Shown here: positions 1-5,499 of the stretch, piece after piece | Position numbering within the stretch: the first letter of the stretch is position 1 | How the letters are laid out: each line of letters opens with the position of its first letter | NCBI GenBank assembly: GCA_026785875.1 | Contig: JAJAZF010000250.1 | Coordinates: 1 to 5,590 of the forward strand | Reading direction: 5' to 3' | DNA from: Chamaesiphon sp. | GTDB lineage: Bacteria > Cyanobacteriota > Cyanobacteriia > Cyanobacteriales > Chamaesiphonaceae | Length of the DNA: 5,590 nt | Made by a program: the position numbers and the translations under genes | Notes under the pieces: generated by a model | Database searches by the model: none | What the model was told of the DNA's origin: nothing | Seen by the model: the letters and a program-made list of their open reading frames with translations, nothing else

Positions 1-323
1 AAATTAGGAAATAATAGTCGAATCGGGATCATTAACTCATGTGCGCCGTGAACGTGAATTAGATCGATCGATTGACGTTTTTGAGCTGCTTTAATTCCAG
101 CAATTAGTTCTCGTAATCCCTTAAAAAAGTTCCGCTCCCATGCTGTAAATTCACCATAATCGAGCTGTTGTTCTAAAAAAGGCGGTAAACCTTTTCCTGT
201 CGGCGCAAGCAATGTCACCTGATAGCGATCTTGAAACTCACGGATGAGACTCAATGCTTGTCGTTCGGTACCGCCTAGATTTAGATAAGGTAAAATATAA
301 ACTAAATGTTTTATACGCCCCAT
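1..323 (-). CDS. Glycosyltransferase family 4 (GT-B), N-terminal part; gene continues beyond the left edge
   Basis: Read from the ATG at 323-321, the minus strand is open for 107 residues to the window edge, so only the N-terminal acceptor-binding half is visible. It begins MGRIKHLVYILPYLNLGG, followed by TERQALSLIREF. This is the typical opening of GT4 glycosyltransferases: a first beta strand, the 'GGxER/GGTE' glycine loop and an amphipathic helix. A later segment, IDLIHVHGAHELMIPIR (about residues 86-102), matches the 'DvvHvHg' strand that follows in this Rossmann-like domain. Such enzymes transfer sugars from nucleotide sugars to lipids, polysaccharides or other glycans at the cytoplasmic face of the membrane. 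The donor-binding domain with its EX7E motif lies outside the window, so substrate and exact gene cannot be named. No Shine-Dalgarno sequence is evident before the ATG. The family call is good; the specific function is unknown. Confidence 0.8.
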   Translation of the reverse strand, partial: MGRIKHLVYILPYLNLGGTERQALSLIREFQDRYQVTLLAPTGKGLPPFLEQQLDYGEFTAWERNFFKGLRELIAGIKAAQKRQSIDLIHVHGAHELMIPIRLLFPN

Positions 324-338
324 AGTAATGTAGTGATG

Positions 339-449
339 TAGGGTGGGCACTGCCCAGCTAGGGTGGAAGCAATATAGCCAAGGCTATTGCTATAAATATC
401 GAACGGCGAGATTTTTCCCGCAATCTACTAGTGGGCACTGCCCACCCTA
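339..449. repeat. MITE-like palindromic intergenic element with long terminal inverted repeats
   Basis: The outer arms 339-361 and 428-449 pair with each other. Positions 339-349 pair with 439-449, 351-356 with 432-437, and 358-361 with 428-431, with one mismatch (350/438) and a one-base bulge at 357. Each arm is itself nearly palindromic around TGGGCA-C-TGCCCA. Inside lies a second hairpin, AGCAATATAGCC (368-379) against GGCTATTGCT (382-391), with a two-base bulge. There is no coding sequence, so the element would be non-autonomous. GGGTGGGCA/TGCCCACCC repeats are, from general knowledge, common between genes in cyanobacteria. It lies between comB and the glycosyltransferase gene and, if transcribed, would fold strongly and could act as a processing or attenuation site. 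No T run follows a stem on either strand, so a classical terminator is unlikely. Confidence 0.6.
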
Positions 450-514
450 AGTTCTACGTTCTAACAAGGAGTCTAACACCTTACTAAGAGTCAGGAATCG
501 ATCGCAGAACGGTC

Positions 515-1249
515 TTAATTTGCTTGCAATACACCTAAACTAGTTTGAATCGGTACAACATTTAGCGTGTCAGGAGTCGCACAGAATTTGAGATCTGCAA
601 AACATTCCAGGCGAACTAATCTTTGTCCGTGACTAGCGAGATAAAATAAGTCCAAAAGATTGTCCTTCCACTGACGATACAACGCGATCGAGCCTACCAA
701 CTCATCATTACCCGCTACTTCTGCCAACGGTATACCTAATTTAGTGATAATACTATCGGCGATCGCTCCCGCACAAACGGTATCCTCTAGAGAGTAATCA
801 CCTTCCCAGCCCGATCCTACCATCCATACTGTCTCTGGCTGCTGGGAGAGGACATAATCGACGATCGCTTGACGATTGACTAAAGCTCCCGCCAGGACGA
901 TTTTGGCATCTTGTACGCGCTGCAAGGTGCGAGTACCGTTGGTGGTACTAATAAATAAGCGTTTGCCACCAACCACCTCTGGAGTGCAGTCTAGAGGAGA
1001 ATTCCCCAGATCGCAACCAGCTACTTTTGCCCCGCCCCGCTCTCCACCGCGCAAACGTAATTCAGGTGCCCACTTGTCACTTACTTTCATCAGCGTATCC
1101 ATGTCGCTAAAAGCTTGCACTGCTTCAGCTCCAGACTGAAGTGCTGCTGCGATCGTCGAGGTTGCACGTAGTACGTCGATGGCGATCGCACAAACGGGGA
1201 GTTCGCCTGATGGTGTACGTTCGGGGGTATGGTAAGTAAATAGTTTCAC
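515..1249 (-). CDS. comB: Probable 2-phosphosulfolactate phosphatase, ComB family
   Basis: The 244-residue product has the full length and motifs of the ComB family, Mg2+-dependent phosphatases that hydrolyse 2-phosphosulfolactate to sulfolactate in coenzyme M biosynthesis. Visible motifs are AIDVLRATST (residues 23-32), RGGERGGAKVAGCDLGNSP (67-85), STTNGTRTL (101-109), GSGWEGDYSLEDTVCAGAI (146-164) and ASHGQRL (205-211), all in the family order. The start is a GTG at 1249-1247, giving MKLFTYHTPE, a natural N terminus for the family; no clear ribosome binding site precedes it. The gene follows the methyltransferase on the same strand after 125 bp, which is long enough to hold its own promoter, but I see no convincing one. 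Cyanobacteria do not make coenzyme M as far as is known, so the physiological substrate here is uncertain. Family assignment is secure; the reaction is inferred from homologues. Confidence 0.88.
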   Translation of the reverse strand: MKLFTYHTPERTPSGELPVCAIAIDVLRATSTIAAALQSGAEAVQAFSDMDTLMKVSDKWAPELRLRGGERGGAKVAGCDLGNSPLDCTPEVVGGKRLFISTTNGTRTLQRVQDAKIVLAGALVNRQAIVDYVLSQQPETVWMVGSGWEGDYSLEDTVCAGAIADSIITKLGIPLAEVAGNDELVGSIALYRQWKDNLLDLFYLASHGQRLVRLECFADLKFCATPDTLNVVPIQTSLGVLQAN

Positions 1250-1374
1250 AATTAGGACAAAAATATTGCTGGTTCGTCAGGGCAGATGTTACCCTACTTA
1301 ATCTTAATCCCAGTCGCACCCGAAAATTCAAGGACTTATCCGTCAAGTTGTAGGGAGTACATTAAACCGCGAGT

Positions 1375-2832
1375 TTAACAATTGCGAATTACACGATGAT
1401 TCTCGATCTGCACCCCACAATCGCAGAGCCGCCGTTCCCATCCCTGTTGATTACCGATAGTTTTAGTTTCACTAAATAGCCCCGCTTTTTCTTCTGATTT
1501 AGTAAATTTGGCAAACTTTGAGTAGAGCGGATGATTCTGACTGAGAAAGGTTTCTTTACGATGGAGTATGGGTGGATTTTCTTGGTGGGAATAGTCGCGA
1601 AATCGGAGACTTAAATCTCGTAAGTCAATTAACATCGCCCACTGCAATACGGGATGAGCGATCGATTCAAAGTCAGGATAGTATAGATAAGAGATACAGG
1701 GCTTATCTTTATGGAATTTAATAATATTTGCATCTTCCGTACCGCCAATATTTCGACTCGCACAACCTTCATATAGTCGAAGTTTTGAATCCATTTCATT
1801 GAGTGCGGAAATATGAACGTAGAGCGCGGCAGGTAATAATTTACCAATCTTACTCTGATGACAAGCTTGTTTAATTACACCTGGTTCGCCAATCTTAAAT
1901 AATAATCGATCGGCAACTTCACACGCTTCATCATAACTACCAAAAAAAGCTTTAATATCGGCACGGATTGGTACAGATAGATTTTTCAAGCTTCGCCCTT
2001 TGCCAAAATGAGCTAGAGCTAAATATACTTGTAAATCTATCGATCGCTGATAAGCAATGGCATCCCATTCTACTTCATCAGTAGCAGTTAAGACGATTTG
2101 AAATGCACGTTTAATACTACCAAATTCTTGAACTAATTCAGCTTCGGCAGCTAATTCTCCTTTAATCGGAATACGTCCGCGCTGACTAACAAATTCCATC
2201 AACGGTGCTAGTTGTAATTGATAGTCTTCAAATCGTTTGCTCTCCACCCGCACTCGCGGTGTTATCATCCGTGTATATAGTCTCGCCGCTCGAAAACTCT
2301 CGGCTTGAGATTCATCTCTAAATACTAAAAAAATCCCTAAACCAATTGGGATAGCATCGACAGTGAGAACTCGATCGATATACTCTTTTAATTCTCCCTG
2401 CTGATAATATTTTTGAAATGTATTTCGCTTGGTTAAAATCCCATCTCCATAAGCTAATACACCTCGCAGATCGTTGACTAATATCTGCGCTGCAACGATT
2501 AATACTTGCCCTGTCAATTCCCAGGCTTGGATTAATGCTCGATCTCGTTCTTGGGTATCTTCAATAACGTTAATTATATAGCTTAAATTAACTATATCGG
2601 CAGGTTGTCTCGCAACATCAGGAAAATAATATGGATCCCACCCCTCACAGGTATATCCTGCCGATTTCAATCTTTTAACATCACCACCAATCCCACAACC
2701 ATAGTCAAAGATAGTTGTGTCGATCGTCATAATACCCGACTCGATCGCCAATCTTACCGGACGAGATAATTCCACCCGCGTGATGGCTGCTCGATGTCGT
2801 TCGACTTCTACTCCAATCGGTATTTGGGACAT
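1375..2832 (-). CDS. DNA phosphorothioation-associated putative methyltransferase
   Basis: The 485-residue product has a class I S-adenosylmethionine methyltransferase core near its N terminus: motif I FDYGCGIGGD (residues 42-51), then GWDPYYFP (64-71) and DIVNLSYIINVIED (79-92). It continues with GDGILTKRNTFQKYY (129-143) and ends with a conserved tail containing NPPILHRKETF and later GWERRL. This arrangement matches the family named 'DNA phosphorothioation-associated putative methyltransferase' (TIGR04096, from memory), found in genomes with dnd sulfur-modification genes; its substrate is not established. I chose the ATG at 2832-2830 (MSQIPIGVEVERHRAAI). An upstream in-frame TTG at 2889 would add 19 residues coded largely by repeat DNA. 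No strong ribosome binding site precedes the ATG. CGATCG sites occur throughout the gene, as in its neighbours, so recent transfer is not indicated. No dnd gene is visible in the window. Confidence 0.82.
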   Translation of the reverse strand: MSQIPIGVEVERHRAAITRVELSRPVRLAIESGIMTIDTTIFDYGCGIGGDVKRLKSAGYTCEGWDPYYFPDVARQPADIVNLSYIINVIEDTQERDRALIQAWELTGQVLIVAAQILVNDLRGVLAYGDGILTKRNTFQKYYQQGELKEYIDRVLTVDAIPIGLGIFLVFRDESQAESFRAARLYTRMITPRVRVESKRFEDYQLQLAPLMEFVSQRGRIPIKGELAAEAELVQEFGSIKRAFQIVLTATDEVEWDAIAYQRSIDLQVYLALAHFGKGRSLKNLSVPIRADIKAFFGSYDEACEVADRLLFKIGEPGVIKQACHQSKIGKLLPAALYVHISALNEMDSKLRLYEGCASRNIGGTEDANIIKFHKDKPCISYLYYPDFESIAHPVLQWAMLIDLRDLSLRFRDYSHQENPPILHRKETFLSQNHPLYSKFAKFTKSEEKAGLFSETKTIGNQQGWERRLCDCGVQIENHRVIRNC

Positions 2833-2840
2833 GGGAAGTA

Positions 2841-2862
2841 GTTGATAGTTGATAGTTGATAG
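2841..2862. repeat. Short heptamer array, three GTTGATA units
   Basis: Three exact tandem copies of GTTGATA (2841-2847, 2848-2854, 2855-2861) plus one base lie 8 bp upstream of the methyltransferase ATG. The minus strand reads TATCAAC, the same unit as the larger array at 4951-5000 but in opposite orientation. The array resembles the short tandemly repeated repetitive (STRR) heptamers known from cyanobacteria. In this orientation the minus-strand reading frame stays open through it, so an upstream TTG appears as a spurious start. Confidence 0.8.
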
Positions 2863-2906
2863 CGATTCGGCGCACGTAGGGTTCCCCAAGGGTTTAGCGA
2901 ATTAAG

Positions 2907-2923
2907 ACAGTTGACAGTTAACA
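2907..2923. repeat. Degenerate heptamer repeat, GTTGACA/GTTAACA
   Basis: A partial GACA is followed by GTTGACA (2910-2916) and GTTAACA (2917-2923). These are diverged versions of the GTTGATA unit found 50 bp away and of TGTCAAC units near 4965. The stretch lies in the 166-bp gap between gloA and the methyltransferase gene, in the likely upstream region of the latter. Confidence 0.5.
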
Positions 2924-2980
2924 GCTACAGAAATTAGTCGATACTGTCTACCATTCAGGCTTGGCGGTAATTGTGATGTG

Positions 2981-2992
2981 CTAAATATTTAG
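2981..2992. other. Perfect 12-bp palindrome just downstream of gloA
   Basis: CTAAATATTTAG is a perfect AT-rich palindrome starting six bases after the gloA stop codon on the minus strand. It is too short and AT-rich, with no loop and no T run, to be called a terminator. It may be a weak 3'-end structure, a protein-binding site, or chance. Confidence 0.3.
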
Positions 2993-2998
2993 GCGTTC

Positions 2999-3385
2999 CT
3001 ACTTCCCGACTTGAATTAATTCAACCTTATAGCCAGTGGGATCTTCGACAAAGGCGATTACTGTGGTTCCGTGTTTCATCGCACCTGGAGCGCGAATAAC
3101 TTTGCCGCCTTTAGATGTAATTGCGTCGCAGGTAGCATAGATATCATCCACCCCGATCGCGATGTGACCATAAGCATCGCCGATCGTATATGCTGAGGTA
3201 TCCCAATTATGGGTCAGTTCGATCGCTGTCTGACTGGATTCATCGCCATAGCCGACAAAAGCTAGCGTAAACCGTCCATCTGGAAAATCATCTCGGCGGA
3301 GTAACTTCATCCCCAAAACTTCGCAATAGAAGCGGATGGATGCTTCTAAATCGCCGACTCGCAGCATGGTATGTAACAAACGCAT
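2999..3385 (-). CDS. gloA: Lactoylglutathione lyase (glyoxalase I)
   Basis: The 128-residue product is a complete glyoxalase I of the vicinal oxygen chelate fold. It isomerises the hemithioacetal of methylglyoxal and glutathione to S-lactoylglutathione in the cytosol, the first step of methylglyoxal detoxification. The four metal ligands known from the E. coli enzyme fall at the same numbers here: His5 (MRLLHTM), Glu56 (AIELTHNW), His74 (YGHIAIGVDD) and Glu122 (GYKVELIQ). The signature RVGDLEASIRFYCEVLGMKLLR (in two parts: residues 9-20, 21-30) is typical of the short, Ni/Co-type bacterial enzymes. The ATG at 3385-3383 is supported by His5 being in register. The gene is divergent from eno, with 173 bp between start codons. 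The glycolytic neighbour fits, since methylglyoxal comes from triose phosphates, but no shared regulator site is proven. Confidence 0.95.
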   Translation of the reverse strand: MRLLHTMLRVGDLEASIRFYCEVLGMKLLRRDDFPDGRFTLAFVGYGDESSQTAIELTHNWDTSAYTIGDAYGHIAIGVDDIYATCDAITSKGGKVIRAPGAMKHGTTVIAFVEDPTGYKVELIQVGK

Positions 3386-3462
3386 AGCTCTGATAGCCTG
3401 ATTTTCAAAATTTGGTAACTAAATTTGCTGTTTGGGGTGTCTTCAGGTCGTATGATAACGTG

Positions 3463-3505
3463 TTGACACTGCTCGTTGCCGAGGAACGGATCGTCGGGGT
3501 GTCAA
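3463..3505. promoter_or_regulatory. Inverted repeat TTGACAC-N29-GTGTCAA in the gloA-eno divergent region
   Basis: TTGACAC at 3463-3469 is exactly matched by its reverse complement GTGTCAA at 3499-3505. The pair sits between the divergent gloA and eno starts. The left half also resembles a -35 hexamer, but no good -10 lies 15-20 bp downstream of it. It could be a pair of operator half-sites or chance; the 29-bp spacing is wide for a single dimeric regulator. Confidence 0.25.
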
Positions 3506-3507
3506 GC

Positions 3508-3513
3508 TACAAT
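3508..3513 (+). promoter_or_regulatory. Candidate -10 element (TACAAT) for eno
   Basis: TACAAT differs from the TATAAT consensus at one position. It would place transcription start near 3520 and give a leader of about 40 bases before the eno ATG. No recognisable -35 lies at the usual distance, so the promoter would depend on an activator or be of the -10-only sort. This is a weak, pattern-based call. Confidence 0.3.
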
Positions 3514-3545
3514 GTTTACGGAAAAATCGATCGCGATCGTCAGAA

Positions 3546-3551
3546 AGAGGG
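3546..3551 (+). promoter_or_regulatory. Ribosome binding site that sets the eno start
   Basis: AGAGGG lies seven bases before the ATG at 3559 and contains the GAGG core complementary to the 16S rRNA 3' end. The frame is open further upstream to a TTG at 3412, but only this ATG has a Shine-Dalgarno sequence and gives an N terminus of normal enolase length. Confidence 0.65.
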
Positions 3552-3558
3552 AATAACT

Positions 3559-4830
3559 ATGAATATGCCAGATATGGCGATTGCGGAAATTAGAGCTAGA
3601 GAGATTCTCGATTCCCGTGGTCGTCCGACAGTAGAAGCCGAAGTATACTTAGCCAATGGTGGATTTGGGCTAGCTCAAGTCCCTAGCGGCGCATCGACAG
3701 GCAGTTTTGAAGCCCACGAATTGCGGGATGACGATCCCAGTCGCTATGGGGGTAAAGGTGTCCTCAAAGCTGTTGCCAATATTGAAGACAAAATTGCGCC
3801 AGCTCTGGAAGGAATGGATGGTTTCGATCAAATCGCGATCGATCGAGCGATGATCGAGTTAGATGGTACGCGCACAAAGTCGCAATTGGGTGCTAATGCT
3901 ATTTTAGCTGTATCTCTAGCCAATGCAAAAGCTGTCGCTAATGCTCTGGGAGTCCCACTTTATCGCTACCTGGGCGGTCCTCTAGCCAATCTGCTACCCG
4001 TACCACTGATGAATGTGATCAATGGTGGTGCTCACGCTGCCAATAATATCGACTTCCAGGAGTTTATGATCGTGCCTGTGGGTGCGACTTCCTTCAAGGA
4101 AGCTCTGCGCTGGGGAGCCGAAGTATTTGCTGCTCTGAGCAAAGTTTTAGACCAAAAGGGTCTGTTGACCGGAGTAGGTGATGAAGGTGGCTTCGCGCCC
4201 AATCTAGAGTCCAATCAGGCATCACTAGAGTTGCTGATCGCGGCGATCGAATCGGCAGGTTACAAACCTGGGGAACAAGTCGCGCTTGCGCTAGATGTAG
4301 CGGCGAGCGAATTTTACAAAGAAGGTAACTATATCTACGATGGTAGCAGTCATACACCGGGAGAGTTTATCGACTATTTAGCCGATTTAACTACCAAGTA
4401 TCCGATTGTATCGATCGAAGATGGTTTACATGAAGACGATTGGGCAAACTGGCAACTACTCACCCAAAAAATCGGCTCGAAAGTCCAACTAGTCGGCGAC
4501 GATCTATTTGTGACTAATTCCGTCCGGTTGCGCCAAGGGATCGAGCAGAAATCAGCAAATGCCATTTTGATTAAACTCAATCAAATCGGCACCCTCACCG
4601 AAACCCTGCAAACGATCGATCTTGGCACCCGCAATGGTTTCAAGTCGATTATCAGTCATCGTTCTGGTGAAACTGAAGATACCACGATAGCCGATCTAGC
4701 CGTCGCTACTCGGGCGGGACAAATCAAGACAGGCTCTCTATGTCGGAGCGAACGGGTGGCAAAATACAACCGTCTGCTGCGGATCGAGGATGAATTAGGC
4801 GATCTCGCTGTCTATGCTGGACTAGAATAA
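3559..4830 (+). CDS. eno: Enolase (phosphopyruvate hydratase)
   Basis: The 423-residue cytosolic enzyme converts 2-phosphoglycerate to phosphoenolpyruvate in glycolysis, reversibly. All hallmarks are present: the N-terminal AREILDSRGRPTVEAEV (residues 13-29), the mobile loop VPSGASTGSFEAHELRD (41-57), His159 in INGGAHAANN, Glu168 in DFQEFM, catalytic Glu209 in GVGDEGGFAPN, the Mg2+ ligands Asp246 (LALDVAASEFY), Glu287 (SIEDGL) and Asp314 (VGDDLF), the base Lys339 in LIKLNQIGTLTETL, SHRSGETEDT (367-376) and Lys390 in GQIKTGSLCRSER. The sequence closely resembles cyanobacterial enolases throughout. The start at 3559 is chosen for its ribosome binding site and family length (about 425-430); the 49 extra codons open upstream encode nothing enolase-like. 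A palindromic terminator follows 12 bases after the stop, so the gene is probably transcribed alone. Confidence 0.98.
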   Translation: MNMPDMAIAEIRAREILDSRGRPTVEAEVYLANGGFGLAQVPSGASTGSFEAHELRDDDPSRYGGKGVLKAVANIEDKIAPALEGMDGFDQIAIDRAMIELDGTRTKSQLGANAILAVSLANAKAVANALGVPLYRYLGGPLANLLPVPLMNVINGGAHAANNIDFQEFMIVPVGATSFKEALRWGAEVFAALSKVLDQKGLLTGVGDEGGFAPNLESNQASLELLIAAIESAGYKPGEQVALALDVAASEFYKEGNYIYDGSSHTPGEFIDYLADLTTKYPIVSIEDGLHEDDWANWQLLTQKIGSKVQLVGDDLFVTNSVRLRQGIEQKSANAILIKLNQIGTLTETLQTIDLGTRNGFKSIISHRSGETEDTTIADLAVATRAGQIKTGSLCRSERVAKYNRLLRIEDELGDLAVYAGLE

Positions 4831-4842
4831 TCGATTATTCAC

Positions 4843-4887
4843 AAAAAATAGTAGGGGCAATTCATGAATTGCCCCTACTATTTTTTT
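4843..4887 (+). terminator. Perfect 44-bp palindrome with T run: probable bidirectional terminator after eno
   Basis: Positions 4843-4864 are the exact reverse complement of 4865-4886. The palindrome has an A6 start, the stem TAGTAGGGGCAATTC and its mirror, and a T7 end (4881-4887). On either strand this gives a GC-containing hairpin followed by a U run, as expected for Rho-independent termination. It begins 12 bases after the eno stop and would also serve the converging ORF at 4981-5499. The core GTAGGGGCAATT...AATTGCCCCTAC is, from general knowledge, a sequence that recurs between genes in cyanobacteria, so this may be a mobile or repeated palindrome reused as a terminator. Confidence 0.8.
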
Positions 4888-4916
4888 GTTATTGTTCATC
4901 CGCAACTGTCAACACT

Positions 4917-4938
4917 ATGCCTACGGCAGGCTAACGCC
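4917..4938. repeat. Short palindromic repeat fragment TGCCTACGGCAGGC
   Basis: TGCC-TAC-GGCA (4918-4928) is followed at once by GGC-TAAC-GCC (4929-4938... with a one-base offset), forming two small stem-loops. The string resembles the interspersed TGCCTACGGC(A/G)GGCTACGCC repeats that I know from filamentous cyanobacteria. Family membership is by recall and would need a genome search. Confidence 0.4.
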
Positions 4939-4950
4939 AACATTGCAAGC

Positions 4951-5000
4951 TATCAACTATCAACTGTCAACTATCAACTATCAACTATCAACTATCAACT
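4951..5000. repeat. Heptamer tandem array, seven TATCAAC-type units
   Basis: Seven consecutive units run from 4951 to 4999. Six are exact TATCAAC and the third (4965-4971) is TGTCAAC; a lone T follows. A further isolated TGTCAAC lies upstream at about 4907. This is an STRR-type cyanobacterial array. On the minus strand the unit reads GTTGATA, which places TGA and TAG in all three frames within 21 bases, and one of these TGA codons (4983-4981) ends the neighbouring ORF. Confidence 0.9.
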
Positions 5001-5499
5001 TCTGGCTGCGGACGATCGGACTTTTGAATGGCTTCCGTTCTGGTTTTGGCTCAAAGACGATCGGACAAGACCAATCGACATCCCACCATTTAGAGTGTTG
5101 CACAACATCGTTAGGATCGGGGAGCAAGCCTAGCAAATCTTCGCGAACTGTATCTAGAAATGCACCAGTTCCGACATCCATAAAGACTGTATTTAACAGC
5201 TTGAAATGTTGCTTGATCTTAATTTTCTCACCAGTTGATGTTTGATATACCCTACTCTCAAAAAACTTGTTGACTCTACCACCCTCTCTAGACCAATGAT
5301 TGGCACTGCCAGACTTCACCCATTGGACGGTACCATTAGCAAAATAAACTATCACTAATTTAGGATCTTCTACTGTTTTTTTGTTCACGATCGTGTCCTG
5401 TAGTGAGTAATTAGATTTGACGATCGCCGATCTAGCCTCGATCGTGAGGTCATAGCGATCGCTAATTCGATCGATGGTCAAAAACCTACAACACCACAT
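4981..5499 (-). CDS. Hypothetical protein, unrecognised
   Basis: I do not recognise this protein. From the ATG at 5499-5497 it is 172 residues, starting MWCCRFLTIDRISDRYDLTI. An upstream in-frame TTG at 5550 would give 189 residues; a stop at 5556-5554 limits it. It has no clear signal peptide, membrane segment or catalytic motif. Visible features are a beta-rich middle (LVIVYFANGTVQWVKSGS), a lysine-rich stretch (TGEKIKIKQHFKLLN), a tryptophan-rich segment SKWWDVDWSCP, and a basic, proline-containing tail. The last residues (LIVDS) and the TGA stop are encoded by the heptamer array, so the original C terminus may have been replaced. TATATAATG at the ATG also resembles a -10 element, which leaves the start uncertain. 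CGATCG sites in the 5' half fit a resident gene. It converges on eno across the palindromic terminator. Confidence 0.55.
   Translation of the reverse strand: MWCCRFLTIDRISDRYDLTIEARSAIVKSNYSLQDTIVNKKTVEDPKLVIVYFANGTVQWVKSGSANHWSREGGRVNKFFESRVYQTSTGEKIKIKQHFKLLNTVFMDVGTGAFLDTVREDLLGLLPDPNDVVQHSKWWDVDWSCPIVFEPKPERKPFKSPIVRSQKLIVDS

Noticed and set aside
876..1139. Plus-strand open frame opposite comB
   Set aside because: It lies wholly inside the antisense of a well-supported gene and its protein is low-complexity and basic, with no family resemblance.
2833..2889. In-frame 19-residue N-terminal extension of the methyltransferase from a TTG
   Set aside because: It is coded largely by heptamer repeat DNA (STINYQL) and precedes a normal ATG start; it is most likely non-coding.
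2865..2902. Possible hairpin ATTCG...CGAAT around the upstream TTG of the methyltransferase
   Set aside because: Only about five base pairs with a long loop; expected by chance.
3412..3558. In-frame upstream extension of enolase beginning at a TTG
   Set aside because: The added 49 residues are not enolase-like, contain the probable promoter region, and lack a ribosome binding site; the ATG at 3559 has both AGAGGG and the expected length.
4032..4580. Minus-strand open frames opposite eno
   Set aside because: They are antisense shadows of a highly conserved gene and have no recognisable product.
4951..5000. CRISPR-like array
   Set aside because: The units are directly adjacent heptamers without spacers, so this is a simple tandem repeat.
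4864..5245. Plus-strand open frames running through the terminator and heptamer array
   Set aside because: They are open because the TATCAAC unit has no stop codon on this strand; the proteins are repeats of QLSTINY and are not credible.
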